The notes: a model not told the origin generated them from the sequence alone. 64,000 bases of DNA from Spirosoma linguale DSM 74 (GCA_000024525.1 CP001769.1:620001-684000), one strand, 5' to 3'. Shown: positions 7,737 to 17,142, counted from the first letter of the stretch. A program made the numbers and translations.

Positions 7737-10700
7737 ATGAAAAAAATACTCACAGCAATTGGGGTAGTTGTGGCTCTCGCCCAATGTGCCCGACAATCGG
7801 CTCCCAACACAGCTGTTCGGCAGGAGTCGACGAAATCGAGCCAGTCGGCTCCCCGCCGAACGGAGATTCTGTTTCTGGGCGATAACGGCCATCACCGGCC
7901 TATCGAACGGGTTCCCGAGTTAATGGCCGCGCTGGGTGATAAAGGTATCAACATCACCTATACCGATAAGTTGGAAGATTTAAATGCCGACAATCTGAAC
8001 AAGTATGACGGCCTGCTGATCTTTGCCAACTGGGACAGCATTGGAAAGCCTCAGGAAAAAGCACTGCTCGACTATGTGTCGTCGGGAAAAGGGCTGATTC
8101 CGGTGCACTGTGCCTCGTTTTGCTTCCGGAATTCGTCCGAATATGTCGATAAAGTTGTTGGCGGACAGTTCTGGCGGCATAAGATGGATACCATCCAGAC
8201 GCGCTTCACGCAACCCAACAACCCAATCGTAGCGGGTTTGCCGTCGTTCAAAGCGTACGACGAAACGTACATTCACAGCCATCTTCAGCCCGACAACAAC
8301 GTGCTGGCGGTTCGGGATATTAAAGCCGATCAGACGAAAGACATGGCCGCTGCCAACCGGCCAGATGCTAAGGAAGAACCGTACACCTGGACCCGGCAAT
8401 ACGGCAAAGGGCGCGTGTTCTACACGGCCTATGGGCACGATGAGCGTACCTGGAGCCAGCCCGGTTTTCAGCAGTTGCTGGAGCGGGGTATTCTGTGGGC
8501 TGTAGGCGATAAGGTTAAAAAACTGCACGATGACCTGAAACCACAGCCGTTTGCGTACCACGAGGCTAATCTGCCGAACTACGAGAAACGCCCTGGGCCG
8601 CAGTTGCAGCAGAAGCCGCTTTCGCCGGAAGAGTCGATGAAGCACATTCAGGTGCCGGTCGATTTCACCCTCGATCTATTTGCTCACGAACCCAACGTGA
8701 TGCACCCCATTGCCCTGACCTGGGACGAACGCGGACGGCTCTATGCGCTGATTACGAAAGACTATCCGAATGAGCGCAAACCCGAAGGCGGCTCCGATTA
8801 CATCGTGATCTGCGAAGACACGGATAAAGACGGTAAAGCGGACAAGTTCACCAACTTCGCCGAAGGACTAAGCATTCCAACCGGAATGACCTTCGGCAAT
8901 GGCGGCCTGTATGTGTCGCAGGCACCGCATATGCTGTTTTTGCAGGATACCAACGGCGACGATAAGGCCGATGTGAAGAAGATCGTCTTTACGGGTTTCG
9001 GTACCTACGACACCCACGCTGGGCCAAGCAACCTGCACTACGGTTTCGATAACTGGATTTGGGGAAGCGTAGGGTACTCTGGCTTCAAAGGAAAGGTTGG
9101 TGCCGATAGCGTGAAGTTTTCGCAGGGCTTTTTCCGGTTCAAACCCGACGGCTCGCAACTCGAATACGTAACCAGTACCTCCAATAACACCTGGGGGCTG
9201 GGCTTTACCGAAACGGGCGATATTTTCGGGTCGACGGCCAACAACTCGCACGGCTGGTACATGGCTATTCCGAATCGCTATTTCCACGGTGCTCCCCACA
9301 TCCGGGAGAATGGCAGCCGCAGCACAGATACCCACAAGGATATGAAACCCATCACCGAAAAAGTACGTCAGGTAGACGTTTTCGGTGGGTTTACGGCAGC
9401 GGCCGGACATAATTTTTACACGGCGCGGGCATTCCCGAAAAAATACTGGAACAACATTGCGTTTGTTGCGGAGCCAACCGGGCATATCCTGCACCAGAAC
9501 GTAATGCAGAAAAGCGGTACCAACTACGAAGATGCCGAAGGGTTTAACCTGATGGCTGGTGCCGACGAATGGTTTGCGCCCGTATTTGCCGAAGTAGGCC
9601 CCGATGGTGCCGTTTGGGTGGTTGACTGGTATAGCTTTATCATTCAGCACAACCCTACGCCTAAAGGAGCGACGAACGGGTCGGGTAACGCTTATGAAAC
9701 GCCCCTGCGCGATTTCACCCACGGTCGGATTTACCGCGTCGGGTATAAAAACGCTCCGGCCTATACGCCACTGACGCTGAGCAAAAGCCGCCCGGAGGAA
9801 TTGGTCGCTACGTTGAAAAATACGAATATGTTCTGGCGGATGGCCGCACAGCGTCTACTCATCGAGCGGAATAACAAAGATGTTGTGCCGCAGCTGATTG
9901 CGCTGGTGAACGATAAGTCGGTGGATGAGATTGGCATCAATCCGGCCGCCATTCATGCCCTTTGGACTTTACACGGATTGGGCGCTTTGAACGGGTCGGA
10001 TGCTAACGCAATCGCAGCCGTTAAGCAGGCATTGAAACATCCGGTTGCCAGCGTTCGGAAAACCGCCATTCAGGTGTTGCCGCCAACCAGCGAAGCCGCC
10101 AGCGTGTTGCTGGAAAACAACCTGCTGAACGACCAGGAGCCGTTAGTTGTGTTGAACACCCTCTTGAAATTTACCGAAGCACCACAGAGCAAAACGGTGC
10201 AACAGGCTATTCTGGCCCGTCTGGATAAAGCCAGCGAAACCAACGACCGCTGGTTGCCCGACGCATTTGCCTGCGCCCTGACCGGCAACGATGGTCAACT
10301 GCTCAAAACGTACCTGAAGCAGGTGGCCGTAAATTCGCCTGCGCCAGCCAAACCGGCGCATGACATGAGCACCCACGCCGACAAAGGACACGGCCCCAGC
10401 GCGCCAATGCCTAAAACGGCATCGGCCCCCATGGGTAATCAGCCTGACCTGGTCGTAGCGGCTATCCGGACAACACCCGAATCGCCTTCGGTTCGTGAAG
10501 GCGCACGCATTTTTGTTGATGTGACCAACGCCGGTGGGGTGGCCATTCCGGACGGAACGCCCATTCCAATGACCGTTCGCATTGAAGGGCCAAAAGGAGA
10601 GCAGGAGGGAGCCAAAATCAACTTTGTGAGTGTGACCCACAACACAGGCATCAAACCCGGCGAAACCGTCACCATCAGTAAGTCGAATAATGGCCCCTGG

Positions 10701-11534
10701 GTTGGCGATATGGGCGTACAGTTTGAGCGGGCGGGCGATTATACCATTTCGGTAATGCTCGACCGTGAAAACACCATTGCCGAAAGCAATGAGCAGAACA
10801 ACAACGCCACGCATACCTTAACCTACCGCGCTCCGCAAAGCCTGAGCGCCTACGCGCTGGAACGGGCCACGCGCAGCTATGCATCGGTCGCGCCGGTCGA
10901 CTCCGTAATTGCGTTACTGCGCCAGACCCAGAAGCTCGACGCAGCGCAGAGTGAAGCCATCGTGAAGGGAGTTTCGGAAGGCTGGAATATGAAGCAGACC
11001 GCGCAGGTTCGTGAGGCTGATAAGTCATTCCTGGCTAGCCTGACTGGCAGCGTATCGGCCGATAACCGCACTCGTCTGGGACGGCTCTACGAAGCCTGGG
11101 GCCTGACGAAAAGCGAGCCCGTCGATCCGAACGTAGAAGTAATTCGGATGAAGACGGTACGCGAAGAGATGCGGTTCGACAAAAAAGAGTTTACCGTAAC
11201 GGCAGGCAAACAGGTTGAGATCGTGCTGGAGAATCCGGATGCCATGCAGCATAACCTGGTGATTGGTAAACCGAAAAGCATGGAAATCATTGGCAGTGCC
11301 GCCGATAAGCTGATTACGGCAAAAGACGGGGCTGAGAAAAACTACGTTCCGTCCATTTCTCAGGTTATTGCCGCTACACCGCTGGTAAACCCCGATCAAA
11401 CGTTCCGGCTTAAGTTTACGGCCCCGGCAACTCCCGGCGATTATCCGTTCGTTTGTACATTCCCTGGCCACTGGCGCATGATGAATGGCGTAATGAAGGT
11501 TACGAAAGCCAGCGTGGGACTTAATGCGAAATAA
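7737..11534 (+). CDS. Giant multi-domain lipoprotein: ThuA, PVC-type propeller, HEAT, CARDB and cupredoxin domains
   Basis: The 1265-residue protein starts with a lipoprotein signal (VALAQC, Cys at about residue 17). Domains in order: a ThuA-like glutamine-amidotransferase fold (about 40-260); a beta-propeller of the PVC-type membrane-bound dehydrogenase kind (about 300-720); HEAT-like repeats (about 720-880); a CARDB/Ig-like adhesion domain (about 900-1030); and a C-terminal plastocyanin/azurin domain (about 1140-1257). The type-1 copper ligands are visible: H1172, C1240, H1245 and M1249 in CTFPGHWRMM. No CxxCH haem motif is present. A ThuA-propeller-cupredoxin arrangement is known in Bacteroidota; the CARDB domain between HEAT and cupredoxin is unusual. 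It probably carries out surface or periplasmic sugar oxidation with electron transfer to copper. Confidence 0.85.
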   Translation: MKKILTAIGVVVALAQCARQSAPNTAVRQESTKSSQSAPRRTEILFLGDNGHHRPIERVPELMAALGDKGINITYTDKLEDLNADNLNKYDGLLIFANWDSIGKPQEKALLDYVSSGKGLIPVHCASFCFRNSSEYVDKVVGGQFWRHKMDTIQTRFTQPNNPIVAGLPSFKAYDETYIHSHLQPDNNVLAVRDIKADQTKDMAAANRPDAKEEPYTWTRQYGKGRVFYTAYGHDERTWSQPGFQQLLERGILWAVGDKVKKLHDDLKPQPFAYHEANLPNYEKRPGPQLQQKPLSPEESMKHIQVPVDFTLDLFAHEPNVMHPIALTWDERGRLYALITKDYPNERKPEGGSDYIVICEDTDKDGKADKFTNFAEGLSIPTGMTFGNGGLYVSQAPHMLFLQDTNGDDKADVKKIVFTGFGTYDTHAGPSNLHYGFDNWIWGSVGYSGFKGKVGADSVKFSQGFFRFKPDGSQLEYVTSTSNNTWGLGFTETGDIFGSTANNSHGWYMAIPNRYFHGAPHIRENGSRSTDTHKDMKPITEKVRQVDVFGGFTAAAGHNFYTARAFPKKYWNNIAFVAEPTGHILHQNVMQKSGTNYEDAEGFNLMAGADEWFAPVFAEVGPDGAVWVVDWYSFIIQHNPTPKGATNGSGNAYETPLRDFTHGRIYRVGYKNAPAYTPLTLSKSRPEELVATLKNTNMFWRMAAQRLLIERNNKDVVPQLIALVNDKSVDEIGINPAAIHALWTLHGLGALNGSDANAIAAVKQALKHPVASVRKTAIQVLPPTSEAASVLLENNLLNDQEPLVVLNTLLKFTEAPQSKTVQQAILARLDKASETNDRWLPDAFACALTGNDGQLLKTYLKQVAVNSPAPAKPAHDMSTHADKGHGPSAPMPKTASAPMGNQPDLVVAAIRTTPESPSVREGARIFVDVTNAGGVAIPDGTPIPMTVRIEGPKGEQEGAKINFVSVTHNTGIKPGETVTISKSNNGPWVGDMGVQFERAGDYTISVMLDRENTIAESNEQNNNATHTLTYRAPQSLSAYALERATRSYASVAPVDSVIALLRQTQKLDAAQSEAIVKGVSEGWNMKQTAQVREADKSFLASLTGSVSADNRTRLGRLYEAWGLTKSEPVDPNVEVIRMKTVREEMRFDKKEFTVTAGKQVEIVLENPDAMQHNLVIGKPKSMEIIGSAADKLITAKDGAEKNYVPSISQVIAATPLVNPDQTFRLKFTAPATPGDYPFVCTFPGHWRMMNGVMKVTKASVGLNAK

Positions 11535-11558
11535 CGCATAACATATTGGCAGAAACAG

Positions 11559-11595
11559 GAACGGCCCGCTATCAGTCTGATAGTGGGCCGTTCTT
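11559..11595. terminator. Bidirectional hairpin after the ThuA lipoprotein gene
   Basis: GAACGGCCC-CTATCAG pairs with its complement across 11559-11575 and 11577-11593 with one mismatch, followed by TT. It lies between convergent genes. Confidence 0.7.
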
Positions 11596-11609
11596 TGTGT
11601 AATAAGCCG

Positions 11610-12521
11610 TCAAACGGTGTGATTTGTAGCTTCGTTGGGAATCGGAAATGGCAAAAGAGCCGAAGGTGGAATCTGAATAATGAACTCACTACCTTTTTCG
11701 ACTTCACTTTTTACCCAGATCGTCCAGTGGTGGGATTTTACAATTCGTTGTACGTAGCTGAGGCCCAGGCCAAAGCCTTTCACGCTGGGCTGGTTGTGGT
11801 CGTGAACGCGGAAAAAAGGCTGAAAAATCTGGGAAATTAAATGCGGAGGTATACCAACACCCCGGTCTCGAACCATAATCGTTAACCCATCGCTGGTTAG
11901 CTGAGTCTGTATCGTTATAGTTGGCTGGGCTGAACTATACTTAATCGCGTTGTCCAGCAGGTTGTAGAGTACGTTGGTGAGGTGAATCCTGTCTGCCAGG
12001 ATATAGGGGTCAGTATGGGGTAAGTTGAGCGTCAGGTAATCGCCATGACGTTCGGCCACCGAATGAAGTAGCTGATGTAGTTGAATCGGCTCTGGGTTTA
12101 GGATCAGGGTGTTTCGGTCGGCCCGCGCCAGGGTAAGCATGGTTTCTACCTGATGTTGAAGCCGCTCGGTTTCTTCGAGTATAATCCGAACATACTTATC
12201 CGTGCGCTCCGGATGATTGCGGGCAATTGGCGAAGTCAGAATGTCGGCCGCCATTCGAATGGCCGTCACGGGTGTCTGAAATTCATGAACAATCGAGTGA
12301 AGGACCTCCGTTTCCATGGACTGTTGCCGTTGCCGAAGCACCCACCATAAACCGTAGCCAATAAGAAACTGAGTGATCAGTGCTATTCCAACCCATGTTA
12401 GCGAAACCAGTGGCAGAGTGGCTCCGGGAAACAGCACGCCATTATCCACTAAAATACCCGCCAGTAGAACGAGCGAAATAAGGAGGATCAATAAAGGAAC
12501 GGCAGTAGAACGGTGTAACAT
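11610..12521 (-). CDS. Membrane sensor histidine kinase
   Basis: The 303-residue protein has two N-terminal transmembrane segments (AVPLLILLISLVLLAGILV and a second near residue 45-70), a short linker, a HisKA box (HSIVHEFQTPVTAI) and an HATPase_c domain with DRGVGIPPH and GFGLGLSYV. I chose the ATG at 12521; a GTG at 12596 would add 25 residues without extra domain content. There is almost no periplasmic sensor loop. No response regulator is adjacent, so its partner is elsewhere. A DNA-binding protein of the histone-H1 type lies upstream on the same strand but behind its own terminator. Confidence 0.88.
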   Translation of the reverse strand: MLHRSTAVPLLILLISLVLLAGILVDNGVLFPGATLPLVSLTWVGIALITQFLIGYGLWWVLRQRQQSMETEVLHSIVHEFQTPVTAIRMAADILTSPIARNHPERTDKYVRIILEETERLQHQVETMLTLARADRNTLILNPEPIQLHQLLHSVAERHGDYLTLNLPHTDPYILADRIHLTNVLYNLLDNAIKYSSAQPTITIQTQLTSDGLTIMVRDRGVGIPPHLISQIFQPFFRVHDHNQPSVKGFGLGLSYVQRIVKSHHWTIWVKSEVEKGSEFIIQIPPSALLPFPIPNEATNHTV

Positions 12522-12630
12522 AGCGCCGTTGTCGATTAATATAAATCCTAGATTCAAACAGCCGTAAAGTAGACGACGTCTATTGGTAAATGTCACACGA
12601 CCGTATTCTTAAAGATGAGAGAAGACAATA

Positions 12631-12656
12631 AAAAAAGCCCGCTGACTAGCGGGCTT
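12631..12656 (-). terminator. Terminator of the histone-H1-like gene
   Basis: On the minus strand AAGCCCGC pairs with GCGGGCTT (12649-12656 and 12635-12642) and is followed by a run of T (A-run at 12629-12636 on the plus strand). Confidence 0.8.
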
Positions 12657-12688
12657 CCTGGGGCTGCCTATTAAAGTGCTGCGGTACT

Positions 12689-13159
12689 CTATGCCGTTTC
12701 TGTAGGGGCTTCTACTGGTTTCTCTGTCGTGCCGGCAGCTGTCGTTTGTGCCGGACGAGTCGATTTTGACACTGGAGGTTTTGGAGTGGCTTTGGGTTTA
12801 GCAGGTGCCGCCGTAGGTTTAGGCGCTGTTGCTGTGTCAACAGCTTCTGATACGGCTGTCAGAGTAGCTGCTTTCTTAGCTGTGCGTTTAGCGTTTTTTT
12901 CTGCTTTCTCCGCATTTTTCTTGGCTTTGGCAGCGTCTTTCTTAACCTTCTTCTCGGTTGATTTAACAGGCTTAGACGCTTTCTTTTCGTCCTTCTGCAT
13001 AAGCTTGGTAAGCTTCTTGGCTAGCTTCTCCGCCGATTTCTCGATGGATTTCTTTACCTTCTTGCTCGCTGCACCTGCTTCCGTAAGTTTGGTTTCTATT
13101 GAACTGACTATATCTGCTGCCAGTGACTTCTGTTTCGTTTTTGTGGTCTTATTTGCCAT
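12689..13159 (-). CDS. Histone-H1-like lysine/alanine-rich protein
   Basis: The 156-residue protein is dominated by Lys, Ala, Thr and Pro. Residues 20-95 are rich in KK-A and AEKxAKK patterns likely to form a charged helix, and the C-terminal 55 residues are Pro/Ala/Thr-rich and likely disordered. No globular domain is recognised. Its composition resembles bacterial histone-H1-like proteins (AlgP/Hc1 type), which bind DNA non-specifically. It could instead bind RNA or another acidic polymer. It has its own terminator. Confidence 0.65.
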   Translation of the reverse strand: MANKTTKTKQKSLAADIVSSIETKLTEAGAASKKVKKSIEKSAEKLAKKLTKLMQKDEKKASKPVKSTEKKVKKDAAKAKKNAEKAEKNAKRTAKKAATLTAVSEAVDTATAPKPTAAPAKPKATPKPPVSKSTRPAQTTAAGTTEKPVEAPTETA

Positions 13160-13235
13160 ATGAATTGAGAATAAAAAAATCTACAAAGAAATACGAAATT
13201 TTTATGACAATCAAAAGCCTAATGTTAAGTTTTTG

Positions 13236-13766
13236 TTATTTCTTTTGAAGAAAATCCCAACAAATAATGCCAGCCGTTACGGCAATGTTGAGCGAATGTT
13301 TCGTACCGAATTGAGGAATTTCGAGGACTAGATCAGCCGCCTGAATAACCTCATCACACACACCTGTTACTTCATTACCCAACACAAACGCATACGGTTT
13401 GTTTGGCTCCGGGCTGAAATCCGCCAGCGAAGTACTGCCATCTGCCTGTTCTACCGCTGCAACCAGCCAGCCGTCTGCCTGTAATTGCTTTACCAACGCT
13501 GTTACATCCGTTACGTGCTCCCAGGCAACTGATTCGGTAGCTCCCAGTGCCGTTTTGGTAATGTCGCGGTGGGGTGGCTGGCCCGTAATACCGCATAAAT
13601 AAAGTTTTTCTGCCCTAAAGGCGTCGGCCGTTCTGAACACCGACCCTACGTTGTTCAGACTTCGGATATCGTCCAGAATGAGACAGTAAGCGAATTTTTC
13701 GGCTTCTTTAAAGTCAGATACCGACAGGCGGTTAAGTTCGTCGAGGGAGAGTTTACGAGGGGGCAT
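13236..13766 (-). CDS. TrmH-family (SpoU) RNA ribose methyltransferase
   Basis: The 176-residue protein contains the three SPOUT motifs of the TrmH class: NNVGSVFRTADAF near residue 38, LGNEVTGV near residue 128 and IPQFGTKHSLNIAVTAGI near residue 150. These enzymes 2'-O-methylate tRNA or rRNA using S-adenosylmethionine and form a trefoil knot. The short length, without an N-terminal substrate-binding domain, resembles TrmL/TrmH-like forms. The exact RNA target cannot be stated. It is on the same strand as, and 29 bases downstream of, the PH-domain gene. Confidence 0.9.
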   Translation of the reverse strand: MPPRKLSLDELNRLSVSDFKEAEKFAYCLILDDIRSLNNVGSVFRTADAFRAEKLYLCGITGQPPHRDITKTALGATESVAWEHVTDVTALVKQLQADGWLVAAVEQADGSTSLADFSPEPNKPYAFVLGNEVTGVCDEVIQAADLVLEIPQFGTKHSLNIAVTAGIICWDFLQKK

Positions 13767-13795
13767 TGTATGATTCGTTAGCGGAGAAAGTGGTT

Positions 13796-14347
13796 TTAAG
13801 GCCGATTGGCATTCTGCTGAGTCTGAAGCAGCTGTTTAATGTCGCGCAGGGTATCCCGTATGTCAATCAGGACGTCCTGGCCGGTGGTTGCATGTTGATG
13901 AGTTGTCTTAGCTGACATCAACTTTTGCCGCAACTCGATGATATGCGTCCGAAAGGCCTGGGCGTCAATAATGCCGATCAATTCCATATCATTAGCCTGG
14001 TGCTGACTTTGTCCTGCCGTTTCAAACTTCAGTATGCAAAGGTCAAAATAGCGTAATATCGGGCCGGCCACAAAGGTAACATCCTGTATGTTTTCGAGCG
14101 GAATCGTTTTTTCAACCTGCACAAGAATGCCTTTTTTAAAGCGTAGCGACCGCTCGGATAGTTCACACTCCAGGTTGTTGAAATAATGCTGACTCCACCA
14201 TTGCCCCACGCCCAGTAGCCAGAACGGAAGGAGTAGAATGCCAACGATGGATATAAGTAAAAAGAAAGAGACATATAACAGCAAGTACGTCCGAATGATT
14301 GGGTTAAAGCTGGCTTTTAATGGGAGAGCGGGTTCGGGAGAGACCAT
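13796..14347 (-). CDS. PH-domain (YdbS/bPH2-like) membrane protein
   Basis: The 183-residue protein has one or two hydrophobic stretches near the N-terminus (YLLLYVSFFLLISIVGILLL), then a small beta-rich bacterial PH domain with ERSLRFKKGILVQVEKTIPL and ENIQDVTF, the pattern of the YdbS/bPH2 family. The last 60 residues form a helical tail. I chose the ATG at 14347; a longer in-frame start at 14467 would overlap the mutS coding region. Function unknown; related proteins are membrane-associated. It is divergent from mutS. Confidence 0.7.
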   Translation of the reverse strand: MVSPEPALPLKASFNPIIRTYLLLYVSFFLLISIVGILLLPFWLLGVGQWWSQHYFNNLECELSERSLRFKKGILVQVEKTIPLENIQDVTFVAGPILRYFDLCILKFETAGQSQHQANDMELIGIIDAQAFRTHIIELRQKLMSAKTTHQHATTGQDVLIDIRDTLRDIKQLLQTQQNANRP

Positions 14348-14421
14348 AATAAGCAGGATTTTTGTTTTAGATATAAGCTGCCAATAAGGCGAAAAACGGC
14401 CATTTTCTCGGTAAATTTTAC

Positions 14422-14429
14422 TATTTTTG
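14422..14429 (+). promoter_or_regulatory. -7 promoter element of mutS
   Basis: TATTTTTG matches TAnnTTTG and lies 24 bases before the GTG at 14454. This argues against the in-frame TTG at 14427, which sits inside the element. Confidence 0.5.
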
Positions 14430-14453
14430 TTTACGACAATCCAACGCAAATCA

Positions 14454-17114
14454 GTGAAATCAACCACCGCAGCAAAGCCTCAGGTTAAGAAAAACGAAAC
14501 ACCCCTCAACCGCCAATACAACCAGATTAAAGCTAAATATCCCGGCGCGTTGCTGCTCTTTCGTGTCGGTGATTTCTACGAAACCTTCGGCGAAGATGCT
14601 GTGCGAGCCAGCAAAATTTTGGGCATTACCCTCACCAAACGGAATAACGGTGGCGCCAATGAAGAACTCGCCGGTTTTCCGCACCACTCGCTCGATACGC
14701 ACCTACCTAAACTCGTTCGGGCGGGCGAACGCGTGGCCATCTGCGATCAGCTGGAAGACCCCTCGGTAGCTAAAGGGATCGTGCGAAGGGGTGTAACGGA
14801 GCTGGTAACACCCGGCGTATCGTTCAACGATAACGTGCTCGACACCCGGCGGAATAACTACCTGGCTGCCGTTCATTTCGGTAAGGCAGACGATACCTTC
14901 GGGATTTCGTTTCTGGATATTTCGACGGGTGAGTTCCTGGCATCGCAGGGTAATTCAGCCTATGTCGATAAACTGTTACAGAGTTTCAACCCATCGGAAG
15001 TACTCTATTGCAAACGCAACCGGCAGGAGTTTGGAAGTCTGTTCGGTGATAAGTTTCATACCTACACCCTCGAAGACTGGGCGTTCACGTACGACTTCGG
15101 GTATAACTTCCTCAAGCAGCATTTTCAGACAACCTCACTCAAAGGGTTCGGTATCGAAGGTATGCCGGATGGCATTATTGCCGCCGGGGTCATTATGCAT
15201 TACCTCAACGAAACCGAGCATAAAGACCTACAGCACATCACCCGCGTCACGCGGCTCGAAGAAGATCGGTATGTGTGGCTCGACCGGTTCACCATCCGCA
15301 ACCTCGAACTGACGGTCGCCCAGCAGGAGGGTGGGGTTCCGCTGATTCAGATTCTCGACCAGACAGTAACGCCTATGGGTGCAAGGCTGCTTCGTAAATG
15401 GCTCAGCTTGCCCCTTAAAGAAAAGGCCCTGATCGACGAGCGACTCAATATGGTTGACCTGCTGGTGAACGACCTCGACCTGGCCGACGCAATGGTAAAC
15501 CACCTGCGGCAAATTGGTGATCTTGAACGACTGGTTTCCAAAGTAGCTGTTCGGCGTATCAGCCCCCGTGAGCTGCTGCAATTGAAACGGTCGCTGCAAC
15601 ACGTGCTGCCCATTAAGGAGTTACTGATTACGGCACTGAGTCAGAATGAATTGGCTGGCCTGCACGCAGGGTCCTTGAAGAAGTATGCCGATCAGCTCAA
15701 TCCGGTGGCGTTTCTGCTCGACCGGATTGAAACGGAACTCCGCGAAGATCCCCCAACGCTGTCTAACCAAGGCGGTATGATTAAGCCCGGTATCAATGCT
15801 GAACTGGATGAACTGACGGCCATTGCGTATTCCGGAAAAGATTACCTGTTGCAATTGCAGGAGCGCGAAGTGCAGCGAACGGGCATTACGTCGCTCAAAA
15901 TAGCGTACAACAAAGTGTTTGGGTATTATCTGGAAGTAACCCATGCGCATAAAAATCGGGTGCCCGAAGACTGGATTCGCAAACAGACGCTCGTGAACGC
16001 AGAGCGTTATATAACGCCCGAACTCAAAGAATACGAAGACAAGATACTGAACGCCGAGGAACAGATTTTTCAGATCGAAGCCCGGATGTTCAATGAACTG
16101 GTCATTGCCGCCGGGGAGTACGTTGGTGCCATTCAGCAGAATGCCCGTGTGTTATCCGTTCTCGATGTGCTGGCTTCGTTTGGACGGGTAGCGGTCAAGA
16201 ACAAATACGTTCGGCCGTCCATCAACGAAAGTAAAGTACTGGACATTAAAGATGGGCGGCATCCGGTTATTGAGCAGCAACTGCCCCCCGGCGAGCCATA
16301 CATTCCCAACGATGTTTATCTGGACGACGAAACCCAGCAGATCATCATCATTACGGGGCCAAACATGGCCGGTAAATCGGCACTGTTACGACAAACGGCC
16401 CTGATTGTTCTTATGGCCCAGTCGGGAAGTTTTGTCCCGGCTTCGTCGGCTGAGATAGGCATTGTCGATAAGATCTTTACCCGCGTGGGGGCGAGCGATA
16501 ACCTCTCGCGGGGTGAAAGCACGTTTATGGTCGAGATGACCGAAACGGCGAGCATCCTCAACAACCTGAGCGAGCGAAGTCTGATTTTAATGGACGAAAT
16601 TGGTCGGGGAACGAGTACGTACGATGGTGTGTCGATTGCCTGGTCCATCACCGAATACCTGCACAACAAAACCGACTGCCGACCCAAAACGCTCTTTGCT
16701 ACACATTACCATGAGTTGAATGACCTGGCCGCTGATAATCACCGTATCCGCAATTATAACGTATCGGTAAAGGAGCTTGGTAACAAGGTAATTTTTCTGC
16801 GAAAGCTGAAAGAGGGAGGTTCGGAGCACAGCTTCGGAATCCACGTGGCGCAAATGGCAGGTATGCCCGCCCAGATCGTGAGCCGGGCCAACGAGATTCT
16901 GAAACAGCTGGAGTCGTCGCATCAGCGGGAAACAAACAAAGAGAAAATTCGGGAGGCTGTACCTCAGGAGCGGGAGCTGGCCCTGCGCATCATCGAATCG
17001 GGCGACCCAAAATCGGAAGCGATCAAAGAGAAACTACGGGCCATCGACGTGAACCGGCTAACGCCCATTGAAGCGTTATTGAAACTGAACGAGTTACTGA
17101 AGATGGCGGAGTGA
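14454..17114 (+). CDS. mutS: DNA mismatch repair protein MutS
   Basis: The 886-residue protein has the mismatch-binding F-x-E motif (F41-Y-E43) near the N-terminus, connector, lever and clamp domains, and a C-terminal ABC-type ATPase with Walker A (TGPNMAGKS, 634-642), signature SRGESTF and Walker B DEIGRGTSTYDG. MutS binds mismatches as a dimer and recruits MutL. The GTG at 14454 was chosen because the alternative TTG lies in the promoter. The C-terminal tail (after ILKQLE) lacks a clear QLSFF-like clamp-binding motif seen in many Bacteroidota homologues. The Rad52-like gene begins 28 bases downstream, so both may be one transcript. Confidence 0.96.
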   Translation: MKSTTAAKPQVKKNETPLNRQYNQIKAKYPGALLLFRVGDFYETFGEDAVRASKILGITLTKRNNGGANEELAGFPHHSLDTHLPKLVRAGERVAICDQLEDPSVAKGIVRRGVTELVTPGVSFNDNVLDTRRNNYLAAVHFGKADDTFGISFLDISTGEFLASQGNSAYVDKLLQSFNPSEVLYCKRNRQEFGSLFGDKFHTYTLEDWAFTYDFGYNFLKQHFQTTSLKGFGIEGMPDGIIAAGVIMHYLNETEHKDLQHITRVTRLEEDRYVWLDRFTIRNLELTVAQQEGGVPLIQILDQTVTPMGARLLRKWLSLPLKEKALIDERLNMVDLLVNDLDLADAMVNHLRQIGDLERLVSKVAVRRISPRELLQLKRSLQHVLPIKELLITALSQNELAGLHAGSLKKYADQLNPVAFLLDRIETELREDPPTLSNQGGMIKPGINAELDELTAIAYSGKDYLLQLQEREVQRTGITSLKIAYNKVFGYYLEVTHAHKNRVPEDWIRKQTLVNAERYITPELKEYEDKILNAEEQIFQIEARMFNELVIAAGEYVGAIQQNARVLSVLDVLASFGRVAVKNKYVRPSINESKVLDIKDGRHPVIEQQLPPGEPYIPNDVYLDDETQQIIIITGPNMAGKSALLRQTALIVLMAQSGSFVPASSAEIGIVDKIFTRVGASDNLSRGESTFMVEMTETASILNNLSERSLILMDEIGRGTSTYDGVSIAWSITEYLHNKTDCRPKTLFATHYHELNDLAADNHRIRNYNVSVKELGNKVIFLRKLKEGGSEHSFGIHVAQMAGMPAQIVSRANEILKQLESSHQRETNKEKIREAVPQERELALRIIESGDPKSEAIKEKLRAIDVNRLTPIEALLKLNELLKMAE

Positions 17115-17142
17115 ATTTAAGGTAAACAACAACAACTAACTA

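Noticed and set aside
8868..9722. 284-codon frame opposite the ThuA lipoprotein gene
   Set aside because: It is fully within a clear multi-domain gene and has no recognisable family.
7737..11534. Haem c domain in the giant lipoprotein
   Set aside because: Many related PVC-type proteins carry a CxxCH; I read the whole protein and found none.
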